Source of the DNA: Variovorax paradoxus
GTDB taxonomy: Bacteria > Pseudomonadota > Gammaproteobacteria > Burkholderiales > Burkholderiaceae_C
DNA: 64,000 bases
Direction: 5' to 3'
Assembly (NCBI GenBank): GCA_016806145.1
Contig: CP063166.1
Span: 4,960,001 to 5,024,000 of the forward strand
The position numbers were made by a program, and so were the translations under genes. Below are positions 51,341 through 60,102 of the stretch, one piece after another (within the stretch, counting starts at the first letter, position 1; every line of letters starts with the position of its first letter). The notes below the pieces were generated by a model. It saw only the letters and a program-made list of their open reading frames with translations. It searched no databases and was not told where the DNA came from.

Positions 51341-51385
51341 GCCCCACGTGCACGACTCGAACGTGCAACCTCCTGCCGATCTAAG
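51341..51385 (-). other. tRNA 3'-end remnant (possible integration scar)
   Basis: Read on the minus strand this carries GCACG-TTCGAGT-CGTGC, a perfect T-stem and T-loop, followed by ACGTGGGGCA, and preceded by GATCGGCAGGAGGTT, which resembles an anticodon-arm/variable-loop end. The CCA end is not complete and no 5' half is seen. Such a 3' half is what an integrase att site leaves. It sits at the right boundary of the accessory patch that begins at tRNA-Thr. Confidence 0.45.
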
Positions 51386-51452
51386 AAATTTTCGACCGGG
51401 CGACGCTCGAGGTCTGCATCGCCCTTTCAGGCCTCGCGAGCGCGGGCCCGCC

Positions 51453-52295
51453 TCAGCCCTTGAGCACGCCCGCCATCATTCCCTTGACGATCCGCTCCTG
51501 CCCGATCGCATAGGCCGCCAGCAAGGGCAGCGAGGTGAGCGTCGCCACCGCGAGCATCGCGGGGATGTTCGACGAGAACTCGCCCTGGTAGTCCCACAGC
51601 GCCAACGGCAGGGTGCGCATGCCGGGCGAACTGGTGAGCACGTAGGCGAAGATGAATTCGGTCCACAGGTGGATGCCGTTGTAGATCGCCACCGTGGCGA
51701 TGCCGGGGCCGGACAGCGGCAGGAAGATCTGCCCGAAGATCGCGAACGGACCGCTGCCGTCGATCTCGGCGGCCTCCTCGAGTTCGCGCGGGATCTGGCG
51801 CATGAACTCGGTCAGGATGACGATCGACACCGGCAGGCTGGTGGCGACGTAGGGACCGATCAGCGCGAACAGCGTGTCGTAGAGGCCGAGGTTGCGCGTC
51901 ATCAGATAGACCGGCACCAGCGTGACGTGCAGCGGCACCACCATCGCCGCGACGATCAGCCCGAGCAGCGCATGGTTGAAGCGAAACCGCAGGCGCGCGA
52001 GCGCATAGGCCGCCATCGTCGACGCCGCGATCACCAGCAGCACCGAGGCGCCGACCACCAGCAGGCTGTTTCGCAGATAGCCCGCATAGCCGCCGCGCAG
52101 CACCGACAGGTAGTGGCTCCAGTCGAAGCGCTCGGGCCACGCCCAGAGGCTGCCCGAGAACATGTCCTGTTGCGACTTGAGGCTGGTCAGCAGCATGAAG
52201 GCGATCGGCAGCAGCGTGACCGCGAGCCAGGCCAGGGCCAGCAGCCAGACCAGGCCGCGTGTCGGGGCACGAGAGCGAGCGAGCATCGATGTCAC
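51453..52295 (-). CDS. Carbohydrate ABC transporter permease, MalG-like
   Basis: 280 residues, six membrane segments. The N-terminus is basic, then [17 protein letters not shown] and the permease loop [17 protein letters not shown]. The GTG at 52295 overlaps the stop of the upstream permease in a GTGA; an ATG at 52286 is the alternative. It forms the second half of the channel with the MalF-like partner. Confidence 0.95.
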   Translation of the reverse strand: MTSMLARSRAPTRGLVWLLALAWLAVTLLPIAFMLLTSLKSQQDMFSGSLWAWPERFDWSHYLSVLRGGYAGYLRNSLLVVGASVLLVIAASTMAAYALARLRFRFNHALLGLIVAAMVVPLHVTLVPVYLMTRNLGLYDTLFALIGPYVATSLPVSIVILTEFMRQIPRELEEAAEIDGSGPFAIFGQIFLPLSGPGIATVAIYNGIHLWTEFIFAYVLTSSPGMRTLPLALWDYQGEFSSNIPAMLAVATLTSLPLLAAYAIGQERIVKGMMAGVLKG

Positions 52296-53215
52296 ACCGG
52301 GGTCGCGAAGCGCCGCGTCAGGCGCAGGCCGAGCGCGGCGATCAAGGTCACGACCAGGAACATGGCCGAGGCGATGGTGCTGCCGTAGCCGAGCCGGTAG
52401 GACGAGAACACGGTGCGGTACATGTAGGTCGCCATCAATTCCGAGGCGCCTTCGGGGCCGCCGCCGGTCATCACATAGACCAGGTCGAAGTAGCGCAGCG
52501 AGCCGATCACGGCGAGCATCGCGGCGACGCGGAGGGTGCCGCGCAGCCAGGGCAGCTGGATCGTCCAGAACACCTTGGCCGGGCGCGCGCCGTCGAGGCG
52601 CGCGGCCTCGGCGAGTTCGCGCGGAAACGAGGCCAGGCCGGCCATGAACAGGATCATGTGGAACGGGATGTTCTGCCAGCAGACCACGAGCGCCACGGAC
52701 AGCAGGGCCAGGCGCGTGTCGCCGAGCCAGTCCTGCGCCAGCCATGGCAGGTCGATGGCCTGCAGCAGCGCGTTGAGCGGGCCGAAGTTGGGATCGAGGA
52801 TGTTCTTGAAGACCACGCCCAGCGCGACGCTGGAGAACAGCAGCGGCAGGAAGTAGAGGATCTTCAGCCACTGCGAACCACGGCCCGCGCGCTCGAGCAG
52901 CAGGGCCAGCGCGAGCGCGATGGGCAACTGGATCAGCACCGAGAGCAATGCGAGCAGCAGGTTGTTGCGCAGCGCGTGCCGGAACTGCGTGTCGTGCAGC
53001 AGTTCGGCCCAGTTGCCGAGGCCGACGAAGACGCGGCCTGCGCCCAGGCCGTTCCACTCGAACAGCGAGAGACGGAAGCTGTCGACGAGCGGATAGACCA
53101 GGAACACGAGCATCAGCAGCACGGCCGGCGCCAGGAACACCACCGGCGCGAGCCGCCGCGCCAGCGCGGTGCGGCGCCGCGGCGTCGGTGCGAGGACGGT
53201 GACGCGCGAATTCAC
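52292..53215 (-). CDS. Carbohydrate ABC transporter permease, MalF-like
   Basis: 307 residues, six membrane segments. The EAA loop is [17 protein letters not shown]. It follows the binding protein gene by 33 bases and has a GTG start. No ATPase gene is next to it, so a shared or distant MsmK/MalK-type ATPase must drive the transporter. Confidence 0.95.
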   Translation of the reverse strand: MNSRVTVLAPTPRRRTALARRLAPVVFLAPAVLLMLVFLVYPLVDSFRLSLFEWNGLGAGRVFVGLGNWAELLHDTQFRHALRNNLLLALLSVLIQLPIALALALLLERAGRGSQWLKILYFLPLLFSSVALGVVFKNILDPNFGPLNALLQAIDLPWLAQDWLGDTRLALLSVALVVCWQNIPFHMILFMAGLASFPRELAEAARLDGARPAKVFWTIQLPWLRGTLRVAAMLAVIGSLRYFDLVYVMTGGGPEGASELMATYMYRTVFSSYRLGYGSTIASAMFLVVTLIAALGLRLTRRFATPV

Positions 53216-53248
53216 GATGAAGGCTCCTGGCCGGTCACGGGCCGGTGC

Positions 53249-54523
53249 TCAGCGCGGCATCCGCGCCGCCAGCGCCTCCATTTTGAGCGCGGCCTGCTCG
53301 GGGGTCATCGAAAGACCGAACAGCGCCTGCACCGTGTCCTTGTGCAACTCGGCGAGCTGCGGCGGCAGTTCCTGGTCGTACCACAGCTGCACCGACGGCG
53401 CGCTCACCACCGTGCTCATCAACCGCTGCAGCAGCGGATCGGCGACCTTCAGCCCCTTGACCGGCACCATGCGGCTGTTGGCCAGCCGGGCCCGCACGGC
53501 TTCGTCGTCGACCATGGTCTTGATCAGCGCGTACGCGGCCTCGGGCGACTTGCAGGCGCTGGAGATGCTGTAGAAGTTGGTGCCGATCGAACCGATGACG
53601 GCATCGCTCGCGCCCTTGCCGTTCGGCACGGTGGGAAAGGGAAAGAAGTCGACCTTCTTGCGGAACGCCGGGTTCTCGTTCTGCATGTTGCCGAGCTCCC
53701 AACTGCCCATCAGCGTCATCGCGGCCTTGCCCGCATAGAGCAGCCGGCGCGAGGCGCCGGTGTCGTGGTCGAGCCCGTTGAAGCCCGGCGCGAAGGCACC
53801 CGCCTTCACCAGCTCCTGCAGGTAGCGGCCGGCCTCGACGAAGGCCGGCGCGGCAAAGCCCTCCCCGCCCGTGCGCGCCGCCGCCTTGCGAAAGGTGTCG
53901 GGGCCGCCGATGCGGTCGACCAGGTACATGAAGTACATCGAGCCGGGCCACTTCGACTTGTTGGCCAGCGCGAAGGGCGCGATGCCCAGCCCCTTGAGCG
54001 TACCGACCAGCGCCATCAGCTCGGGCCAGGTGCGCGGCGGCTTCAGCCCGTGGCGGCGAAAGAGCTCGGCGTTGTAGAAGACGACGGCCGCGGAGGTCTC
54101 CTCGCCGGGCAGGCCGTAGACCTTGCCGTCGAAGGTGGTGGCGTCGAAGGCCCGCGGAAGAAAGCGCGCGCGGAAGGCCTCGTCCCGCGCCAGGTAGGGC
54201 GAGAGATCGAGCACCTGCCCGGCCTTCACGTACTCGCGCAGCAGGCCACCGCCCCAGTTGGCGAACACGCACGGCGGCTGGTTGGCGCCGAAGGCGATCT
54301 TGAGCTTGACCTTGTAGGCCTCGTTGGCGATCGGCGAGCGCTGCACCGTGTAGCCGGCATGGCTGCTCTCGAAGCGCTTGCCGGCGTCCTGCAGCACCCG
54401 CGAGACGCCAGGCTGGGTCTGGATGTCCCAGGCCGTGATGACCGGCGCGCCCTGCGCCGCGACGTAGCCGAAGATGCAACCAGCGGAGATGGCCCAGCCG
54501 CCGGCGACAGACCGAGGTTTCAT
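53249..54523 (-). CDS. Carbohydrate ABC transporter substrate-binding protein
   Basis: 424 residues of family 1 extracellular binding proteins. The signal peptide includes I-S-A-G-C and may be lipid-anchored. W-D-I-Q-T-Q-P-G-V follows and L-P-G-E-E-T-S is typical of this class. It begins the operon binding protein, MalF, MalG, opposite a LacI regulator with four operator cores between them. The ligand is probably a sugar or polyol but cannot be named. The start at 54523 follows AGGAG by 11 bases; an upstream ATG at 54559 lies inside the operators. Confidence 0.93.
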   Translation of the reverse strand: MKPRSVAGGWAISAGCIFGYVAAQGAPVITAWDIQTQPGVSRVLQDAGKRFESSHAGYTVQRSPIANEAYKVKLKIAFGANQPPCVFANWGGGLLREYVKAGQVLDLSPYLARDEAFRARFLPRAFDATTFDGKVYGLPGEETSAAVVFYNAELFRRHGLKPPRTWPELMALVGTLKGLGIAPFALANKSKWPGSMYFMYLVDRIGGPDTFRKAAARTGGEGFAAPAFVEAGRYLQELVKAGAFAPGFNGLDHDTGASRRLLYAGKAAMTLMGSWELGNMQNENPAFRKKVDFFPFPTVPNGKGASDAVIGSIGTNFYSISSACKSPEAAYALIKTMVDDEAVRARLANSRMVPVKGLKVADPLLQRLMSTVVSAPSVQLWYDQELPPQLAELHKDTVQALFGLSMTPEQAALKMEALAARMPR

Positions 54524-54570
54524 TGCCTTGCCCACTCCTGAAGAAGATCGAGACGTCATAACGATATTGT

Positions 54571-54660
54571 TAACGTTAATTATCTCAATGCTGGGAAATA
54601 CCATGTAATCTATAGCGAAACCGTGAATAACGTTACAGAAGAACGTTACCTGAACGTTAT
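54571..54660. promoter_or_regulatory. Four AACGTT operator cores in the LacI/transporter gap
   Basis: AACGTT occurs at 54572-54577, 54629-54634, 54642-54647 and 54653-54658. The first two are the perfect TAACGTTA palindrome. The central CG within an AT-rich palindrome is typical of LacI-family sites. They lie between the divergent transporter and regulator starts (54523 and 54694), so the regulator probably controls both. Confidence 0.75.
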
Positions 54661-54693
54661 GATGCTCCCAGTACAACGCTTCACTTCCAGCAC

Positions 54694-55704
54694 ATGGCGC
54701 GGACCCACATCACCTTGGCCGACATCGCGGCGGCAGCCGGCGTGTCGGTCATGACCGCTTCGCGGGCCGTCAACAACCAGCCCGGCGTTTCCTCCCAGAC
54801 CCGCGACGCTCTGCTGAAAGTCGCTTCCGAACTCGGCTACGAGGGTCACCGGGCCGCCCCCAAGTCCGGTGGGCGCCCCCGCCTCATCGGACTGATCGCC
54901 ACGCGCCTGAATCATCCCTTCGTCGGCGACATCGTCGCCAGCGTGGTCGAAACGGCGGCCGCCGCCGGCATCGAGGTGCTGGTCTATTCGCGCGGCCCGA
55001 ACGAGCGGCCGCCCTCCGCCGAGGTGCTGCAGTTGCTGCGCCAGTCCACCGAGGGGCTGGTGGCGCTGCTGCCGTACCGGCTCGACCCGATGGCCGAGAT
55101 GGCGGCGGAGCGCTTCCCGGTGGTGATGATCGACAGCCCCGGCGAGCCGGGCGAGCTGCCCTGCGTCGCGTCCGACAGCTACGGCGGCGCGCGCGCCGCG
55201 ATGAAGCACTTGGCCGAACTCGGGCACCGCCGCATTGCCTTCGTCGCCGGCGCCGAGAAGTTCGAGTCCGCGCTCGAGCGGCGCCGCGCCTACGACGACG
55301 CGATCGCGGTGCACGGACTGGAGCGCGACCCGGCGCTGGTGGTGCCCGGCGAGTACGACTTCGAGGGCGGCCGCAACGCGGCACGCCAGCTGCTCGCGCT
55401 GCCTCGACGTCCCAGCGCCGTCTTCGCCGCCAACGACCTCAGCGCCTTCGGCCTGATGGGCGTGTTCCAGGAGCATGGGCTGCGGATCCCCGAGGACGTC
55501 TCGGTGGTGGGCTTCGACGACGTCGCCGCCGCGGCCCAGGTGCACCCCGCGCTCACGACCGTGCGCCAGCCGCTGGCCGACATGGGCCGTGCCGCGGTCA
55601 GCACGCTGCTGGCGCAGATCGCCGGCGTCGGCGCCGGCACCACGCGCGTCACGCTGCCCGCCGAACTGATCGTGCGCCGCTCCACCGCGGCGCCGGCACG
55701 CTGA
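54694..55704 (+). CDS. LacI-family transcriptional regulator
   Basis: 336 residues. The N-terminal helix-turn-helix is T-L-A-D-I-A-A-A-A-G-V-S-V-M-T-A-S-R-A-V-N, with the hinge region at about 50-60. The periplasmic-binding-like domain follows, with H-R-R-I-A-F-V-A-G and the A-N-D-L-S-A-F-G-L-M-G segment. It should repress the divergent sugar transporter until the sugar binds, and may repress itself through the same four operators. Confidence 0.96.
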   Translation: MARTHITLADIAAAAGVSVMTASRAVNNQPGVSSQTRDALLKVASELGYEGHRAAPKSGGRPRLIGLIATRLNHPFVGDIVASVVETAAAAGIEVLVYSRGPNERPPSAEVLQLLRQSTEGLVALLPYRLDPMAEMAAERFPVVMIDSPGEPGELPCVASDSYGGARAAMKHLAELGHRRIAFVAGAEKFESALERRRAYDDAIAVHGLERDPALVVPGEYDFEGGRNAARQLLALPRRPSAVFAANDLSAFGLMGVFQEHGLRIPEDVSVVGFDDVAAAAQVHPALTTVRQPLADMGRAAVSTLLAQIAGVGAGTTRVTLPAELIVRRSTAAPAR

Positions 55705-55721
55705 GAGAGAAGGAATCCCGC

Positions 55722-56678
55722 ATGAGCTCGCCGACACCGACCGCCACGCATCCGCACTACGACCGCCTGATCGCCACCGCGCGCGGCCTGCCGCCGCTGC
55801 GCGTGGCGGTGGTGCATCCGGCCAATGCCGTGTCGCTCGAGGCCGCGCTCGCCTCGGCCGCGCTGGGCCTGATCGCGCCCACGCTGGTGGGCCCGCGCGC
55901 GAAGATCGAAGCGGCGGCGCGCGAGATCGGCATCGACCTCTCGGGCATTGCCATCGTCGATGCGCCGCACAGCCATGCCGCGGCCGACGCGGCCGTGGCG
56001 ATGGCCCTGCGCGGCGAGGTCGATGCATTGATGAAGGGCAGCCTGCACACCGACGAGCTGATGGGCGCGGTGGTACGCCGCGAAGGCGGCCTGCGCACCT
56101 CGCGGCGCATCAGCCATTGCTTCGTGATGGACGTGCCCGGCCATGCGCAGCCGCTGGTCATCTCCGACGCGGCGATCAACATCGCGCCCACGCTCGAGGA
56201 GAAGGTCGACATCGTGCAGAACGCGATCGACCTCGCGCATGCGCTGCTGATGCCGGCCGTGCGCGTGGCCATCCTGTCGGCCACCGAAACGGTCAACGCC
56301 AAGGTGCCCTCCACGCTCGACACGGCCGTGCTCTGCAAGATGGCCGACCGCGGCCAGATCACGGGCGCGCAGCTCGACGGCCCGCTCGCGATGGACAACG
56401 CGATCGACGCCGAGGCCGCGCGCATCAAGGGCATCGTCTCGCCCGTGGCGGGCCGCGCCAACGTGCTGATCGTGCCCGACCTCGATGCCGGCAACATGCT
56501 CGCGAAGAGCCTCACCTTCCTCGGCGGTGCCTATGCGGCCGGCATCGTGCTCGGCACCAGGGTGCCGGTGATCCTCACGAGCCGCGCCGATTCGGAAGCG
56601 GCGCGGCTGGCCTCGTGCGCCGTCGCGTCGATGCTCGCGAAGGCGGGGCGCGACCGGCTCATCAAGGCCGTGGGTTAG
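55722..56678 (+). CDS. Phosphate acyltransferase, PTA/PTB family
   Basis: 318 residues with the phosphotransacetylase/phosphotransbutyrylase fold (D-A-L-M-K-G-S-L-H-T-D-E-L, P-L-V-I-S-D-A-A-I-N, I-K-G-I-V-S-P-V-A-G-R-A-N). It interconverts acyl-CoA and acyl phosphate. It lies 17 bases after the LacI gene and no acetate-kinase-like gene follows in the window. Its partner and acyl group therefore stay open. It may be linked to catabolism of the transported substrate. Confidence 0.88.
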   Translation: MSSPTPTATHPHYDRLIATARGLPPLRVAVVHPANAVSLEAALASAALGLIAPTLVGPRAKIEAAAREIGIDLSGIAIVDAPHSHAAADAAVAMALRGEVDALMKGSLHTDELMGAVVRREGGLRTSRRISHCFVMDVPGHAQPLVISDAAINIAPTLEEKVDIVQNAIDLAHALLMPAVRVAILSATETVNAKVPSTLDTAVLCKMADRGQITGAQLDGPLAMDNAIDAEAARIKGIVSPVAGRANVLIVPDLDAGNMLAKSLTFLGGAYAAGIVLGTRVPVILTSRADSEAARLASCAVASMLAKAGRDRLIKAVG

Positions 56679-56688
56679 CCTTCGGCCC

Positions 56689-57144
56689 ATGACCATCGCG
56701 CCCGAATCGCCCGACCAGCCCGAGGTGATCGCCCTGATCGCCGAGCTCGATGCCTACCAGGACACGCTCTATCCGCCGGAGAGCCGGCACCTGCTCGACC
56801 TCGCGTCGTTGAAGCGATCCAACGTGCTGTTCTTCGTCGCACGTGATGACACGCGGCGGGCCATCGGTTGCGGCGCGGTGGTGCTCGGCGCCGCGCAGGG
56901 CGAGATCAAGCGCATGTACGTCGCGCCCGAGTTCCGGGGCCGGGGCATCGCGCGCCGGCTGCTCCAGGCACTGGAGTCCGCATCCATCGCCGCGGGCTGC
57001 CAGCTGCTCCAGCTCGAAACAGGCCCCTTCCAGCCCGAGGCCATCGCCCTCTATGCATCGCTCGGCTACGAGCGGCGCGGTCCCTTCGGCAGCTACGCCG
57101 ACGACCCGCTCAGCGTCTTCATGCAGAAGACGCTCCACGCGTAG
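56689..57144 (+). CDS. GNAT-family N-acetyltransferase
   Basis: 151 residues. The acetyl-CoA-binding motif A reads V-A-P-E-F-R-G-R-G-I-A-R-R-L-L-Q-A-L-E (about 82-100), after a C-G-A-V-V-L core strand. It transfers an acetyl group to an unknown amine. The gene is ten bases after the phosphate acyltransferase. The following 139-base gap contains a long inverted repeat. Confidence 0.9.
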   Translation: MTIAPESPDQPEVIALIAELDAYQDTLYPPESRHLLDLASLKRSNVLFFVARDDTRRAIGCGAVVLGAAQGEIKRMYVAPEFRGRGIARRLLQALESASIAAGCQLLQLETGPFQPEAIALYASLGYERRGPFGSYADDPLSVFMQKTLHA

Positions 57145-57170
57145 ACACTCAAGCACGTTCCCATCGCTCG

Positions 57171-57228
57171 CGCTTGTACCGAGTTGCTGTTGTCGCGCCA
57201 GCGTCAGCACAGCATCTCGGTACAAGCG
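57171..57228. repeat. 19-base inverted repeat with a 20-base loop
   Basis: The left arm at 57171-57189 begins CGCTTGTACCGAG. It pairs with the right arm at 57210-57228, which ends CTCGGTACAAGCG. The pairing has only one T-T mismatch, and 20 bases form the loop. It is between the GNAT and esterase genes, without a T run, so it is not an ordinary terminator. Confidence 0.75.
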
Positions 57229-57283
57229 TGCGCGCACCCGCGTTCCTACGATGCCGACTCACTCAACAACCAGGTGTGGAGAC

Positions 57284-58819
57284 ATGAAACGTCAGGACAG
57301 AGGTACGGGGATGAAGTGGCTCATGGCCTTCGCATTGAGCGCGGGCCTGGTGGCATGCGGCGGCGGTGGTGGTGGCGGCAGCGGATTCATTCCGCTGCCA
57401 CCGCCCTCGGGCGACGGCGGCAATCCACCGCCACCCGCGGTGGATGCGAACGCCTACGCCGATCCGATCCAGACCGCCTCGGGCAAGGTGTCGGGCAGCA
57501 CGGTCGGCGAAGGCGACACGCAGGTGCACCAGTACAAGGGCATCCGCTACGGCGCGCCGCCGGTCGGCAACCTGCGCTGGAAACCGCCGCAGCCGCCGGC
57601 CGCGTGGGACGGCGTGTATGCCGCCAACAGCTACAGCAAGATGGCGCCGCAGCCCTTCCCCGCCTCGCCCGTGTACGACGCCGTGCCCGAGTCGGGCATG
57701 GGCGAGGACGTGCTGCGCCTCAACATCACGACGCCCGCGAAGAAGAAAGGCGAGAAGTTGCCGGTGATGGTGCTGTTCCATGGTGGCGGCCTCACCACCG
57801 GCTCGGTGAACCGCGCGAGCGACAACCTGCCGAACCTGCCCAACCACGGCGTGGTGTCGGTCACGGTACAGCACCGCATCGGCGCGCTCGGCTACATGGC
57901 GCATCCGGCGCTCACGGCCGAGTCGACCCACAAGTCCTCGGGCAACTACGGCCAGCTCGACCTGATCGCGGCGCTCGAGTGGGTGCAGGCGAACATCGAG
58001 GGCTTCGGTGGCGATCCGGGCAACGTCACCATCTGGGGCCACTCGGGCGGCGGCATGAAGACCAACTGGCTCGTGGCCTCGCCGCTGGCCAAGGGGCTGT
58101 TCCACCGCGCCATCGCCGAAGCCGGCTGGACCACCGCCGGCACGCCGCTCGCGCAGACCGAGCAGTACGGCGTGAAGCTGATGGCCAAGGTGGGCGCGGC
58201 CGACATCGACGCGCTGCGCAAGAAGCCGTGGCAGGACATCGTCGCCGCCTCGTTCGCGAGCGGCAGCGGCTACACCACGGCCTTCACGGTCGACGACTGG
58301 TCGCTGCCCGACACCATCGGCAACCTGATCCTCGACAACAAGCACAGCGACGTGCCCTTCATGGTGGGCAACGGCGGCGCCGAGATCACGGCCGCCAACC
58401 CGCTGCGCGGCAACTTCCTCAAGCAGATGGTGAAGGTGCAGAAGTCACCGATCTACACCTACATCTTCACGCACGTGCCGGTGAACTGGGCCAATGCGGG
58501 CGTGGCGGCCTACCACGGGCTCGAGGTGTCCTACCAGTACGGCTCGCTCGCCACGGTCGGGCGCATCTACGGCACCTCGCTGCTGCCCGCGAGCCCCGAC
58601 ATTCCGGCCGACCCGGGCGTGAGCGATCGCGACCACAAGCTCAGCGACGAGGTGATGAGCATGTGGACCCGCTTCGCCACCACGGGCGATCCCAACGTCG
58701 CCAAGGTCGGCGTGACCTGGCCGAAGTACGACGATGCCGACCAGTACCTCGACATCGGCATTCCCTCGATCGTGAAGACCGGCTTCTCGACCGTGACGAC
58801 GAAGCAGATGCCGCGCTGA
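57284..58819 (+). CDS. Type-B carboxylesterase lipoprotein
   Basis: 511 residues. An N-terminal signal peptide ends in the lipobox L-V-A-C with Cys25 and a G-G-G-G-G tract, so it is probably anchored to a membrane. A carboxylesterase domain follows, with oxyanion H-G-G-G at 166-169. The nucleophile Ser254 lies in G-H-S-G-G-G (most type-B enzymes have G-E-S-A-G). A His is in Y-H-G-L-E-V near 430. An ATG at 57311 is an alternative start. A terminator follows. The substrate is not predictable. Confidence 0.92.
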   Translation: MKRQDRGTGMKWLMAFALSAGLVACGGGGGGGSGFIPLPPPSGDGGNPPPPAVDANAYADPIQTASGKVSGSTVGEGDTQVHQYKGIRYGAPPVGNLRWKPPQPPAAWDGVYAANSYSKMAPQPFPASPVYDAVPESGMGEDVLRLNITTPAKKKGEKLPVMVLFHGGGLTTGSVNRASDNLPNLPNHGVVSVTVQHRIGALGYMAHPALTAESTHKSSGNYGQLDLIAALEWVQANIEGFGGDPGNVTIWGHSGGGMKTNWLVASPLAKGLFHRAIAEAGWTTAGTPLAQTEQYGVKLMAKVGAADIDALRKKPWQDIVAASFASGSGYTTAFTVDDWSLPDTIGNLILDNKHSDVPFMVGNGGAEITAANPLRGNFLKQMVKVQKSPIYTYIFTHVPVNWANAGVAAYHGLEVSYQYGSLATVGRIYGTSLLPASPDIPADPGVSDRDHKLSDEVMSMWTRFATTGDPNVAKVGVTWPKYDDADQYLDIGIPSIVKTGFSTVTTKQMPR

Positions 58820-58840
58820 ACGCGCCGCCATGAAGAAGAC

Positions 58841-58876
58841 AGCCGCCGCGGGTTTCGCCCCGCGGCGGCTTTTTGG
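58841..58876 (+). terminator. Rho-independent terminator after the esterase gene
   Basis: AGCCGCCGCGGG / CCCGCGGCGGCT stem with a TTTCG-like loop and a T run, 22 bases past the esterase stop. Confidence 0.95.
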
Positions 58877-58886
58877 GTGGGCGCGT

Positions 58887-59642
58887 TCAGGAGAAGAACT
58901 TCACCGACTCGCGATCGCGCGAGTACGACGGGCTCTGCCCGTACCAGTGCCGGTAGAAGTGCGAGAGATGCGCCGAGTCGCTCAGGCCCGCCTCGTGCGC
59001 GATGTCGGTGAGCGAGCGGCCCGAGTACAGGAGCTTGCACACGCGCACCTGCTTGCGCCAGGCCTGGTAGGCACGGAACGACAGCCCGAGCGAATCGGAG
59101 ATCAGGTGCGACATGCGGTGCGGCGACAGCTCGAAGGCACGCGCGAGTTCGACCAGCGTGGCCTCGGGCGCCTCGTCGAGGTAGCGCAGCACCTCGAGCA
59201 CGCGCGTGTCGATGCGCTGCGCGCGCGGCAGCTGCTCGACCGCCGTCGTGACCAGGTCGTGGAAGATCTCCTCGGCCTGCGCGGGCTTGCGCGCGCCCTC
59301 GTGCATGCCGGCGAGGAAGCCGTCGAAGAGCCTGAAGGCCTTGCGCTCGAGCACGTGCGCGCCCGGCGGCACGATGCTGCTGAAGGCGCTGAAGAACGGC
59401 GACGAGGGCGGCAGGTTGATGCTCACCAGGCCCGCGTTCGACATGCTCAGCGTGCGCAACGTCTGCGGCGCCACCGCGATCGCGCCGCCCACGAACTGAC
59501 CGCGCGGCGTGCGCAGCGTGAGCGGCGTGCCGTCGACGGAGAACAGCAGCACCGCGTGGGGTCTGGAGGTGGCGGGGAAGTCGTCCTTGCGCGAGGCGTA
59601 GACGTAGGAATTCGCACTGAAGAAATACAGGTGGTCGGTCAT
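58887..59642 (-). CDS. AraC-family transcriptional regulator
   Basis: 251 residues. The N-terminal domain is AraC/cupin-like (L-T-L-R-T-P-R-G-Q-F-V-G-G). The C-terminal domain has two helix-turn-helix motifs (L-V-E-L-A-R-A-F-E-L-S-P-H-R-M-S-H-L, and L-T-D-I-A-H-E-A-G-L-S-D-S-A-H-L-S-H-F-Y-R). It is convergent with the esterase gene and its targets are not visible. ATG at 59642 is used; a TTG at 59654 is also in frame and neither has a strong ribosome site. Confidence 0.93.
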   Translation of the reverse strand: MTDHLYFFSANSYVYASRKDDFPATSRPHAVLLFSVDGTPLTLRTPRGQFVGGAIAVAPQTLRTLSMSNAGLVSINLPPSSPFFSAFSSIVPPGAHVLERKAFRLFDGFLAGMHEGARKPAQAEEIFHDLVTTAVEQLPRAQRIDTRVLEVLRYLDEAPEATLVELARAFELSPHRMSHLISDSLGLSFRAYQAWRKQVRVCKLLYSGRSLTDIAHEAGLSDSAHLSHFYRHWYGQSPSYSRDRESVKFFS

Positions 59643-59816
59643 CGGAGGGGGCAACCTGTCGTTCGGAATGCAACGCGTGTTTTTGCATCACCACCCGGCA
59701 TCCGGCCAGCGTGCTAACCCTAGCGCCTGCATGCGTGCGCGCCGCCGTCCGACAGGCGGCCCGCGCGTGGCATTGCAACTTGAAGTCGTTCCAGGCATCT
59801 TCGAAAGGAAGCGACC

Positions 59817-60089
59817 ATGAGAATCGAACAGGCCAGAAACGACGAGCGCGACAACAAGCGGGTGTTCCGCTGGGCCATTGGCGCGGTGATCGTGGTGCTG
59901 CTGCTGGTGGCGGGCTACAACGTCATGTCGCATCGCCGCAATGACGCCGCGACTGCGGGCTCGCAGGGCATGACGCAGCCCGCGCCGAGTTCGCAAGCCG
60001 CGAGCCCGGGCGGCGGCGGCACGGCGGGCGTGGGCGGCGTCACCGGCAATGGTGGTGGCGGCGGCCAGAGCCAGACCGGCACACAGTAA
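59817..60089 (+). CDS. Small single-pass membrane protein with Gly-rich tail
   Basis: 90 residues. There are 18 charged residues at the start, one transmembrane helix at about 19-37 (W-A-I-G-A-V-I-V-V-L-L-L-V-A-G-Y-N-V), and a Pro/Gly/Gln tail. AAGGAAG lies upstream of the ATG. Function unknown; likely a real gene because of the ribosome site and ordinary codon use. It is convergent with the molybdoenzyme anchor gene. Confidence 0.65.
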   Translation: MRIEQARNDERDNKRVFRWAIGAVIVVLLLVAGYNVMSHRRNDAATAGSQGMTQPAPSSQAASPGGGGTAGVGGVTGNGGGGGQSQTGTQ

Positions 60090-60102
60090 GCAGTCGCCGC
60101 GG

